Shown piece by piece: positions 7,219-12,482 of a stretch of DNA of 12,482 bases (position 1 is its first letter; the number at the start of each line of letters is the position of its first letter). The notes below the pieces were generated by a model. It had not been told where the DNA came from. It did no database searches and saw nothing but the letters and a program-made list of their open reading frames with translations. The DNA comes from UBA1732 sp045114455 (GTDB lineage Bacteria > Verrucomicrobiota > Lentisphaeria > Victivallales > UBA1829). Made by a program: the position numbers and the translations under genes. The stretch is from the NCBI GenBank assembly GCA_045114455.1, contig JBGUKN010000031.1, forward strand, positions 1 through 12,482. The letters run 5' to 3'.

Positions 7219-8144
7219 TTGAGGCACCCCGCGACGAGGAAGAGGACGGCCATGCGGACTGCGAGGCCGTTGGTGACTTGTTCAAGGATGACGGACTGCG
7301 GGCCGTCGGCGACGGCGGAGTCGATCTCGACGCCGCGGTTGATGGGACCCGGGTGCATGATGAGGGCGTCGCGCTTGATGTAGCGGAGCGTCTCCGGGTG
7401 GATGCCGAAGAATCGGGAGTATTCGCCGAGGCTGGGGAAATAGCCCCGCTGCTGGCGTTCGAGCTGAATGCGGAGCAGGTTGATGACGTCGGCGTCGGCG
7501 AGGGCGTCCTTGAGGTTGTGGCAGACGCGTACGCCGATCTGTTCGAATTCGCGCGGGACGAGCGTGGCGGGTCCGGCGAACGTGACGTTCGCGCCGAGCT
7601 TGATGAGCCCCCAGACGTTGCTGCGCGCGACGCGGCTGTGGAGAATGTCGCCCACGATGACCACGTTCAGCCCTTCGATGCGGCCCTTCTTCTCGCGGAT
7701 GGTGAAGATGTCGAGCAGGGCCTGCGTGGGGTGGCTGTGCGCGCCGTCTCCCGCGTTCACCACGCCCATATTGAGCTCGCGGGCGAGGAAGTTCGGGGCG
7801 CCGGTCGCCTGGTGGCGCATAACGACGATGTCGGCCTGGAGCGCCTGGATGTTCTTGAGCGTGTCAAGCAGGGTTTCGCCCTTGCGGAAACTGCTTACGT
7901 CGGCGTTCATGTTGATGATGTCGGCGCTGAGGCGCTGTTCGGCGAGTTCGAATGAGACGCGCGTGCGCGTGCTCGGCTCCACGAAGAGGTTCACCACGGT
8001 GCGGCCGCGGAGTGCGGGCACCTTCTTGACGTTCCGCTGGGAGACCTTTTTGAACTCTTCGGCAGTGTTCAGGATGTGGAGGATCTCGTCACGGGAGAGG
8101 TCGTAGAGATCCAGCAGATCCTTTTTCGTCCATTGAAAATCCAT
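7215..8144 (-). CDS. pyrB: Aspartate carbamoyltransferase catalytic subunit
   Basis: ATCase joins carbamoyl phosphate and L-aspartate, the committed step of pyrimidine synthesis. The 309-residue sequence is full length and shows the carbamoyl-phosphate site FVEPSTRTRVSFE (54-66), the loop MRHQATGA (109-116), HPTQALLD (138-145), GDILHSRVARS (165-175) and HPGPINRG (264-271). No pyrI regulatory subunit lies in the window, so the enzyme is probably a trimer alone or a complex with the adjoining dihydroorotase. ATG 8144 has AAGGA 9 bases upstream and lies 12 bases after pyrR; its stop overlaps the pyrC start by four bases. Control is expected at transcript level through PyrR rather than by CTP binding to PyrI. 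Confidence 0.98.
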   Translation of the reverse strand: MDFQWTKKDLLDLYDLSRDEILHILNTAEEFKKVSQRNVKKVPALRGRTVVNLFVEPSTRTRVSFELAEQRLSADIINMNADVSSFRKGETLLDTLKNIQALQADIVVMRHQATGAPNFLARELNMGVVNAGDGAHSHPTQALLDIFTIREKKGRIEGLNVVIVGDILHSRVARSNVWGLIKLGANVTFAGPATLVPREFEQIGVRVCHNLKDALADADVINLLRIQLERQQRGYFPSLGEYSRFFGIHPETLRYIKRDALIMHPGPINRGVEIDSAVADGPQSVILEQVTNGLAVRMAVLFLVAGCLK

Positions 8145-8156
8145 ATGGGAGGGTCC

Positions 8157-8714
8157 TTATTGTTTTTTGACCTTGAAAACGCAATCGGCGCCGTTGCATT
8201 CGGCCCAATCCATGCAGACGCGCCATTCGGGGCCGACCGTGACCTTCATCCCGACGTAGTCGGCATGGATGGGAAACTCGCGTCCTCCGCGGTCGATGAG
8301 GGCGGCGAGGCGGATCTGCGCGGGACGTCCGAAGTCGGTCAGGGCATCCAGCGCCGCGCGTACGCTGCGGCCGCTCTGGAGGACGTCGTCGGCCAGGATG
8401 ATGATCTTGTCGTTGATGTCGAACGGGATGGTGGTCTCCCGGATCATGGGGAGCGTCTTCCGTTTTCCGATGTCGTCGCGGTACATGGAGATGTCGAGCG
8501 CGCCGACGTCGATTTCCCGTCCGAAACGTTCGCGGATGCCGCGCGCGATGCGTTTGGCGAGGGGGACGCCGCCCGCCTGGATGCCGATCAGGGCGACGGA
8601 TTCCGGCGGGTCGTTCGCGATGTGCTCGCAGATGGCCTCCGACATTTTCGCGATGGCCTCCGAGATACAGTCGCCTTCGAACATTACTTCGTGTTCAGAT
8701 TCGTAGTCGTTCAT
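8157..8714 (-). CDS. pyrR: Pyr operon regulator / uracil phosphoribosyltransferase PyrR
   Basis: PyrR binds pyr mRNA in response to UMP and often also has uracil phosphoribosyltransferase activity. The 185-residue length matches the family (about 180). Diagnostic parts are DISMYRDD (74-81), the PRPP loop ILADDVLQSGRSVRAALD (106-123) and LIDRGGRE (139-146). The C-terminus has a cluster of cysteines (C167, C173, C178) that I do not recall as a family feature. The open frame runs up to 8786, but the preceding residues are not PyrR-like. ATG 8714 is chosen because the family N-terminus starts there and AGGAAA lies about 11 bases upstream. It heads the pyrR-pyrB-pyrC-tsaE-murA-methyltransferase cluster and is divergent from the secreted-protein gene. 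The leader contains hairpins described separately. Confidence 0.95.
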   Translation of the reverse strand: MNDYESEHEVMFEGDCISEAIAKMSEAICEHIANDPPESVALIGIQAGGVPLAKRIARGIRERFGREIDVGALDISMYRDDIGKRKTLPMIRETTIPFDINDKIIILADDVLQSGRSVRAALDALTDFGRPAQIRLAALIDRGGREFPIHADYVGMKVTVGPEWRVCMDWAECNGADCVFKVKKQ

Positions 8715-8722
8715 ACGTGTTG

Positions 8723-8760
8723 GTTTCCTGTCCGGATGGTGTGGCCGCGATCCCGGAACC
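8723..8760 (-). promoter_or_regulatory. Predicted leader hairpin over the pyrR ribosome binding site
   Basis: On the minus-strand transcript GGUU (8760-8757) can pair with AACC (8726-8723), and CCG-G-GAU just inside it with AUCCGG, closing over the AGGAAA that serves pyrR. The inner arm and SD contain CAUCCGGACAGGAA (8738-8725), which matches 10 of 14 positions of the PyrR binding-loop consensus ARUCCNGNGAGGYU. The mismatches include the outer stem pairs and one loop base, so recognition by PyrR is speculative. Confidence 0.3.
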
Positions 8761-8795
8761 GGGGCGCGCGCATCATGCGCGATCATACGCGGGCG

Positions 8796-8843
8796 AAAAG
8801 GCGCGCGCGTGATCCGGCCTTTTTACAATAACGCCGGATCGCG
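8796..8843 (-). promoter_or_regulatory. Candidate pyr attenuator: two mutually exclusive hairpins
   Basis: In the minus-strand leader, GATCCGGC (8840-8833) is perfectly complementary to GCCGGATC (8818-8811) across a 14-base loop. AAAAGGC (8823-8817) is complementary to GCCTTTT (8802-8796) and ends in four U. The two pairings share the GC bases near 8817-8818, so they exclude each other, as in antiterminator/terminator switches. The U run is short for a strong terminator. The arrangement sits about 80-130 bases upstream of pyrR. I could not find a convincing minus-strand promoter for the operon in 8715-8940. Confidence 0.35.
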
Positions 8844-8894
8844 GAATATTCCAGTAGACATTTTATTTTTTCCGCAAAAAAACATGATAAAAAC

Positions 8895-8923
8895 TTGATT
8901 TTATTCCGAAGCGGAGATATACT
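8895..8923 (+). promoter_or_regulatory. Strong predicted sigma-70 promoter for the secreted-protein gene
   Basis: TTGATT (8895-8900) and TATACT (8918-8923) are separated by exactly 17 bases and preceded by an A-rich stretch. Transcription would start near 8930, giving a leader of about 80 bases that ends in GAGGAG (8995-9000), 11 bases before ATG 9012. Confidence 0.75.
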
Positions 8924-9011
8924 AAATAGAAACGCGGGACTTCCGCCGCCGGTCCGGCTGGAGGAGCCCCGTTCCCTGTCCCGTTCACGAAACCGAGGAG
9001 TTTTTGAAGAC

Positions 9012-9644
9012 ATGCTTCGTTTCCGTTCCATTTATATTCCGGTTGCCGCCGCCCTCCTGGCGTCCGCGCCGCTCTTCGTCAACGCGCAGACTTCCAGCGC
9101 GGAGGCATCCGCCGCACCCGTGAAAAGCACGTCCGGGAAAGTCACCGCCGTGCCGTTCCGGGCGGGCACGATCCTTTCCGCCGAGATCGGCAAACAGAAA
9201 CCTGCGTTCGACGTCGAATCCGAGTTCGACAAGCCCGCGGTCGAGAATCCCGCGTGGATCGAGCTGATCGTGAAGATGGACAACGGACGAAGCGTCAGCC
9301 GGTTCGACTACGAACTCGTCGGCAAAACCGGGACCTATTCCTGCTTCGCGGTCGCGGAAGGCGCGGACGGCTATTCCGTCGACCCCGAAAAATGGATCGT
9401 CAAGTCGCCGCATCCGCTGAAATACTACCGTCTGCTCTTCCCCGTGAAACAGGACGAGATCAATGCGGCGAAGAACGGGCTTCTGCCCGTGACGCTGAAG
9501 GTGAAACTCTACGACACCGCGCTCGCGCCTTCCTCGTTTCAGGTTCGCGTGATGCCGGAAGGCCGGAATTTCACCCGCGTGTCTTCCATCCGCCCGGAGG
9601 GGCTCGTCAATATGACTTATCAGGAGGCGTTCGAGTCCAACTGA
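9012..9644 (+). CDS. Secreted protein of unknown function
   Basis: I do not recognise this 210-residue protein. Residues 1-25 form a clear Sec signal peptide: basic MLRFR, the hydrophobic core IPVAAALLASAPLFV, and a probable signal peptidase I cut after VNA. An Ala/Ser/Thr-rich linker (26-45) precedes a domain of about 160 residues with alternating hydrophobic patterns suggestive of beta strands (WIELIVKMD, FDYELVGKTGTYSCFAV, LPVTLKVKLYD, SSFQVRVMPEG). It has a single cysteine (C111) and no membrane anchor or lipobox, so it is probably periplasmic or outer-surface. ATG 9012 is used because it opens the signal peptide and has GAGGAG upstream; the open frame back to 8895 overlaps the promoter. 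It has its own strong promoter and terminator, so it is expressed alone and probably well. Confidence 0.85.
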   Translation: MLRFRSIYIPVAAALLASAPLFVNAQTSSAEASAAPVKSTSGKVTAVPFRAGTILSAEIGKQKPAFDVESEFDKPAVENPAWIELIVKMDNGRSVSRFDYELVGKTGTYSCFAVAEGADGYSVDPEKWIVKSPHPLKYYRLLFPVKQDEINAAKNGLLPVTLKVKLYDTALAPSSFQVRVMPEGRNFTRVSSIRPEGLVNMTYQEAFESN

Positions 9645-9674
9645 CCGGGCGAACCCTGATATAAAACAACGTTC

Positions 9675-9718
9675 AAAAAAACTTCCCTGCCGAGCATGAA
9701 TTCGGAGGGAAGTTTTTT
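9675..9718. terminator. Bidirectional terminator between convergent genes
   Basis: ACTTCCCT (9681-9688) pairs with AGGGAAGT (9706-9713), and inside it CCGA (9690-9693) pairs with TCGG (9702-9705), with one bulged G. The stem is flanked by seven A on the left and TTTTT on the right, giving a U tract on both strands. It ends the secreted-protein gene (stop 9644) on the plus strand and the acyltransferase gene (stop 9752) on the minus strand. Confidence 0.9.
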
Positions 9719-9751
9719 CTGTATGCGGATTCGAATCGAAACGGGGCCGGA

Positions 9752-10567
9752 TTATTTCTTTTTCGCCTTTTCTTCTTCGGCCCAGCGGTCGAAACATCCC
9801 TGGATGAAGTCGATCGTCTTCTGGTGCGTCTCATGGCTGTTCTGGGCGACTTCCATGGCGGGTCCGAATTCGAACCGCACGGCGCGTTCCGGGTGGAGCG
9901 GCCCCATGTCGCGCAGGTATTTCCCGGTGGAAAGGAAGTCCGTCTTCAGCGCCATGGGCAGAACGGGTACGCCGGCGGATTTCGCGAGCTTGATGCCGAT
10001 GGTATTGAACTGCGACGGATCGAATGTCTCCGTGCGTGTGGACTGCGGGAAGACGATCATGGAGCGTCCGGCTTCGAGCATCTTCTTTCCCTCGGTCAGG
10101 ACGGTGCGGAGGTCTTCGCGGGCGTTGGTGCGGCTGACCGGGATCGCGTGGAACGACAGCAGGATGTGCCGGAAGAACGGCACGTCGAGCAATGATTTTT
10201 TCACGACGAACGAGAAGTCGATGTGCTCGCGGATGATCGCGTGCAGTACGGCCGTCTCCAGCAGGCTCATGTGGTTCCCCACGATCACGACGGGCTTGCC
10301 GCCGAGGTCGCGCAGATGGTTGAGCCCGCGGATGTGGATGCGCCCGCCGCAGCGTTCGATGAGGCGGATGTTGCGGGAGGAGTAGGCGATCTGGGCGTCC
10401 TTGTCGAGCTTGCCGTGCGCGGCGGTGTTGCCGCAGAGGAAGAAGGTCATGAAATTGCTCTGATAGAAATACCAGCGGCTGTGAAGCCAGAGGTGGAACG
10501 CGAGGGAGCAGCGGTTGGACTCGGGCGTATCGTAACTGTCCATGCCGGCGAAGAGATAGTGAGACAT
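9752..10567 (-). CDS. plsC: 1-acyl-glycerol-3-phosphate acyltransferase-like protein (PlsC/LPLAT family)
   Basis: This 271-residue protein has the blocks of glycerolipid acyltransferases: NHMSLLE (98-104, the HX4E form of the catalytic HX4D), IPVSR (142-146), FPQSTRTE (173-180, in place of the usual FPEGTRS) and VPVLPMALKT (200-209). It probably acylates lysophosphatidic acid or a related lysolipid at the inner membrane. The Asp-to-Glu and Glu/Gly-to-Gln/Ser changes leave the exact acceptor open. The N-terminal segment LAFHLWLHSRWYFYQ may be membrane-associated, and the C-terminus is Lys/Glu-rich. The start is uncertain: ATG 10567 begins sequence that looks like protein but has no Shine-Dalgarno; ATG 10621 adds 18 residues of doubtful character with GGGG nearby; 10543 is also possible. 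A candidate promoter lies at 10653-10681, and the gene is divergent from the decarboxylase. Confidence 0.85.
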   Translation of the reverse strand: MSHYLFAGMDSYDTPESNRCSLAFHLWLHSRWYFYQSNFMTFFLCGNTAAHGKLDKDAQIAYSSRNIRLIERCGGRIHIRGLNHLRDLGGKPVVIVGNHMSLLETAVLHAIIREHIDFSFVVKKSLLDVPFFRHILLSFHAIPVSRTNAREDLRTVLTEGKKMLEAGRSMIVFPQSTRTETFDPSQFNTIGIKLAKSAGVPVLPMALKTDFLSTGKYLRDMGPLHPERAVRFEFGPAMEVAQNSHETHQKTIDFIQGCFDRWAEEEKAKKK

Positions 10568-10652
10568 TTCGGAACCGTTTGTGTTGTGAATGTTTGGACC
10601 CGCGGCGTCCGGACGGAGCATCGCCCCGGAAAAGACGCAAAACTACTTCAAT

Positions 10653-10681
10653 AATTTACATCGTGAAAGCATGTTCTTCAA
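10653..10681 (-). promoter_or_regulatory. Candidate promoter of the acyltransferase gene
   Basis: On the minus strand TTGAAG (10681-10676) and TAAATT (10658-10653) are 17 bases apart. The inferred start near 10646 lies upstream of both candidate ATGs (10621 and 10567), so it does not decide the start codon. Confidence 0.45.
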
Positions 10682-10773
10682 GCGGAATACTCCTCCGGGA
10701 CACGTCTTTTTCGACTTTTTTTTCATGCCGTGTTTTTTTTTACATTTTTTTGCCGTTTTAAGCGGTTTCACGC

Positions 10774-10801
10774 TTGCATGCGGCATAAAACGTGATACAT
10801 T
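10774..10801 (+). promoter_or_regulatory. Candidate promoter of the decarboxylase gene with upstream T tracts
   Basis: TTGCAT (10774-10779) and TACATT (10796-10801) are 16 bases apart, about 50 bases before ATG 10853. Just upstream are five T tracts (10707-10711, 10716-10723, 10733-10741, 10745-10751, 10756-10759), most spaced close to one helical turn, which should bend the DNA. A small dyad AAGCG/CGCTT (10760-10764, 10771-10775) overlaps the -35 and could be an operator. Confidence 0.45.
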
Positions 10802-10852
10802 GTATTCTCGTTTCTACGGCACAACAAGTTCAACAAGAAGGACACGGCAAGC

Positions 10853-12019
10853 ATGCTGAAGGATGTGTACGATTACTACAGCCACGACGACTGGGCGCTG
10901 ATGAAAGCGGAAATCGACCGGCGGGAAACCCCGTTTCTGGTCGTCAACCTGAACATCATCCGCCGCAACTACGAGGCGCTCCGCAGTCTGTATCCCTTCG
11001 CCCATATCTACTATGCCGTGAAGGCGAATCCCGCGCCGGAAGTCCTGACCATCCTGCGCGACATGGGGGCCTGCTTCGATATCGCGTCCGTGTACGAACT
11101 CGACCAGATCCTTTCGCTCGGCGTTTCGCCCGACCGCATCAGCTACGGCAACACCATCAAGAAGGCCAAAGACATCGCCTACGCCTACGGCAAGGGCGTC
11201 CGCCTCTTCACGACGGACAGTGAATCCGATATCCGCAACCTCGCCCAGTACGCGCCCGGCTCGCGCGTGGCGTGCCGCATCCTGACCGAGGGCGGCGAGA
11301 CGGCGGAATGGCCGCTTTCCCGCAAGTTCGGCTGCCATCCCGACCTGGCGATCGACCTCATCATGCTCGCGAAGGAACTCGGCCTCAATCCGTGCGGCGT
11401 GTCGTTCCACGTCGGATCCCAGCAGCGCGACATCGGCGCGTGGGACTCCGCGATTTCGAAGGTCCGGTATATCTTCGATTATCTCGCGGGGCAGGGCGTC
11501 AAGCTCAATCTCGTGAACATGGGCGGCGGATTCCCCGTCAAGTACATTTCGAAGACCAGCACGCCGCGCGTCTATGCCGAGGAGATCACGCGTTACCTGA
11601 ACGAGGACTTTCCCGACGGACTCCCGGAGGTCATCCTGGAGCCGGGGCGTTCGCTCGTCGCGGAGTCCGGCGTCCTTGTGACCGAGGTCGTGCTCGTCTC
11701 CAAGAAGTCCAACGTCGGCGTGGACAAGTGGGTCTACCTCGACACCGGGCTGTTCAACGGCCTGATCGAGACCATCGGCGAGAGCATCAAGTATCCGCTG
11801 TACAGCGACGCCGAGGGCAAGCCGTCCGACAACTTCGTGATCGCCGGACCCACCTGCGACAGCCAGGACATCATGTACGAGAAGTTCCGCAACTCGCTTC
11901 CCGACGGCATCAAGCCGGGCGATCGCGTCTACTGGCTTACGACCGGCGCGTACACGGCCAGCTACTGCTCTGTCTGTTTCAACGGTTTCCCGCCGCTGAA
12001 GACTTATTTCGTGAAGTGA
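10853..12019 (+). CDS. Fold-III PLP-dependent ornithine/lysine decarboxylase
   Basis: This 388-residue enzyme of the alanine-racemase-fold decarboxylases should convert ornithine to putrescine (or lysine to cadaverine), the entry to polyamine synthesis, in the cytoplasm as a dimer. Visible residues are the PLP lysine K57 in YAVKANP, H186 in HVGSQ, GGGFP (224-228) for phosphate binding, EPGR (263-266), the cross-subunit catalytic C335-D336 in GPTCDSQD, and GAYT (365-368). The length and motifs fit the short bacterial ODC/LODC branch rather than diaminopimelate or biosynthetic arginine decarboxylases, which are longer or differ around the Cys motif. Ornithine versus lysine preference cannot be told by eye. 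ATG 10853 has AAGGA 10 bases upstream. No other polyamine gene is in the window; the gene is transcribed alone. Confidence 0.93.
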   Translation: MLKDVYDYYSHDDWALMKAEIDRRETPFLVVNLNIIRRNYEALRSLYPFAHIYYAVKANPAPEVLTILRDMGACFDIASVYELDQILSLGVSPDRISYGNTIKKAKDIAYAYGKGVRLFTTDSESDIRNLAQYAPGSRVACRILTEGGETAEWPLSRKFGCHPDLAIDLIMLAKELGLNPCGVSFHVGSQQRDIGAWDSAISKVRYIFDYLAGQGVKLNLVNMGGGFPVKYISKTSTPRVYAEEITRYLNEDFPDGLPEVILEPGRSLVAESGVLVTEVVLVSKKSNVGVDKWVYLDTGLFNGLIETIGESIKYPLYSDAEGKPSDNFVIAGPTCDSQDIMYEKFRNSLPDGIKPGDRVYWLTTGAYTASYCSVCFNGFPPLKTYFVK

Positions 12020-12041
12020 CGCTGCCGGTCCGTTCCGGTTT

Positions 12042-12107
12042 CCCTTTTTTCAGCCAGTCGAGGGCGGCCTGCGCGTTTTCGTCGCCCTGGGCCGCGGCCT
12101 TATGCAG
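12042..12107 (-). pseudogene. Remnant of a Sel1-repeat protein
   Basis: In the minus-strand frame, 12107-12042 translates to LHK AAAQGDENAQAALDWLKKG, a good match to the second half of a Sel1/TPR-like repeat (AA-x-x-G-x-x-x-A-Q-x-x-L). The frame has an in-frame TAA just upstream (12125-12123), no ATG, and reads through to a TGA at 11981-11979 inside the antisense of the decarboxylase gene. It is therefore a fragment, probably the end of a lost Sel1 gene, lying in the decarboxylase 3' region. Confidence 0.5.
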
Positions 12108-12160
12108 CCTTTTTGCTGTTTTTTATCGTTCCGTCCAGCCTGACAGGGAATCCCTCTGCA

Positions 12161-12208
12161 CACAAAAAACCGCCCCCGGTTTTGAGGCCGGAGGCGGTTC
12201 GTTTTGTG
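12161..12208. terminator. Bidirectional terminator between decarboxylase and Gly-rich gene
   Basis: CACAAAA (12161-12167), AACCGCC (12168-12174) and CCGG (12176-12179) pair in order with CCGG (12188-12191), GGCGGTT (12193-12199) and TTTTGTG (12202-12208), with small mismatches between the segments. The outer A and T runs supply U tracts on both strands. It can end the decarboxylase transcript (stop 12019) and the minus-strand gene ending at 12230. Confidence 0.9.
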
Positions 12209-12229
12209 CTGTGTCAGCTCTGACTTGGA

Positions 12230-12482
12230 TTATTTCTCCTTGTCATCGGTGAGCTTCTTCTGCAGGTCGCGCATTTTCTCGCGATAAGCTGCGGGATCCT
12301 TCTGACGGAGTTCCTGAGCAGCCTTGTATTCATCCGGGAACTTTTCCTGGATTTCGCTGACGGTGCTGACAGTGGCGCCGCCGGCCTGCGGTCCCATACC
12401 GCCGCCGCCGAAGCCGCCCATGCCGCCGCCGAAGCCGCCCATGCCGCCGCCGAAGCCGCCCATGCCGCCGCCGAAGCCGCCC
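12230..12482 (-). CDS. C-terminal part of a Gly-rich repeat protein (runs off the right edge)
   Basis: The frame enters from beyond 12482 and ends at 12230, so only about 84 C-terminal residues are visible. The upstream part is a heptapeptide repeat MGGFGGG, then a short linker (MGPQAGGATVSTVSEI), and then a charged, probably helical tail of about 40 residues (EKFPDEYKAAQELRQKDPAA, then REKMRDLQKKLTDDKEK). The internal ATG at 12463 is simply a repeat methionine and is unlikely to be the start. I do not recognise the family. Gly-rich linkers next to charged helices occur in secreted or envelope proteins, but a signal peptide would be outside the window. Confidence 0.75.
   Translation of the reverse strand, partial: GGFGGGMGGFGGGMGGFGGGMGGFGGGGMGPQAGGATVSTVSEIQEKFPDEYKAAQELRQKDPAAYREKMRDLQKKLTDDKEK
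12410..12482. repeat. 21-bp perfect tandem repeat inside the Gly-rich gene
   Basis: The unit starting GAAGCCGCCCATGCC occurs perfectly at 12410-12430, 12431-12451 and 12452-12472, then partially to the window edge. Each unit encodes one MGGFGGG heptad on the minus strand. Identity at the DNA level points to recent slippage expansion and possible copy-number variation. Confidence 0.95.

Noticed and set aside
6181..7383. Long plus-strand open frame of 400 codons opposite pyrC
   Set aside because: Antisense shadow of pyrC and the end of pyrB; the composition is dominated by Asp, Gly, Val and Arg, with no recognisable domain.
8833..8846. PyrR binding loop at GAUCCGGCGUUAUU
   Set aside because: It keeps UCCNGNG, but the 3' half does not match the AGGYU needed for the loop and upper stem, so it was not called.
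8985..9797. Minus-strand open frame of 270 codons opposite the secreted protein
   Set aside because: It runs across the terminator and the gene end, and the plus-strand frame has a promoter, ribosome site and signal peptide that explain the locus.
10590..10859. Small Phe-rich plus-strand frame between plsC and the decarboxylase
   Set aside because: The Phe residues come from the T tracts; there is no ribosome site, and it covers the promoter region.

Overview
The window looks like ordinary chromosomal DNA from an anaerobic, probably Gram-negative-type bacterium. Coding regions are GC-rich, while intergenic stretches are AT-rich and full of runs of T or A. I tentatively favour the PVC superphylum (Lentisphaerota/Victivallales or a relative). 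The support is weak: a MurA with Asp in place of the fosfomycin-target Cys (also known in Chlamydia), a Gly-rich protein, a Sel1 remnant and many T-tract promoters. No phage, insertion sequence, CRISPR array or RNA gene was seen.

Layout. Positions 1-816 hold a bidirectional-looking terminator, an Rrf2-family regulator on the minus strand with its promoter, and an AT-rich spacer. Positions 817-2223 encode a GT87/DUF2029 polytopic glycosyltransferase (minus) with its own promoter. Positions 2510-8714 form one compact minus-strand cluster read in the order pyrR, pyrB, pyrC, tsaE, murA, and a TrmA/RlmD-family RNA m5U methyltransferase. Two junctions in it (pyrB/pyrC, pyrC/tsaE) are ATGA stop-start overlaps and two more have gaps of 4-12 bases. 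Divergent from pyrR, and behind a near-consensus sigma-70 promoter, is a secreted protein of unknown function (9012-9644, plus). A strong bidirectional terminator separates it from a convergent PlsC-like acyltransferase (9752-10567, minus). Divergent from plsC is a fold-III PLP decarboxylase for ornithine and/or lysine (10853-12019, plus). It is followed by a decayed Sel1-repeat remnant, a second bidirectional terminator, and the C-terminal end of a Gly-rich repeat protein entering from the right edge on the minus strand.

How the genes fit together. The large cluster joins UMP synthesis (PyrB, PyrC, with PyrR as regulator) to the first committed step of peptidoglycan synthesis (MurA, which consumes UDP-GlcNAc) and to two RNA-modification genes (TsaE for tRNA t6A, and an m5U methyltransferase). 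This suggests growth-rate-linked co-expression. The pyrR leader contains competing hairpins and a structure over its ribosome binding site that may carry pyrimidine control.

I found no clear new multi-gene system. The observations most worth checking are the Cys-to-Asp MurA, the pyrR leader structures, the unusual catalytic loop and basic tails of the RNA methyltransferase, the unknown secreted protein, and the Sel1 remnant.
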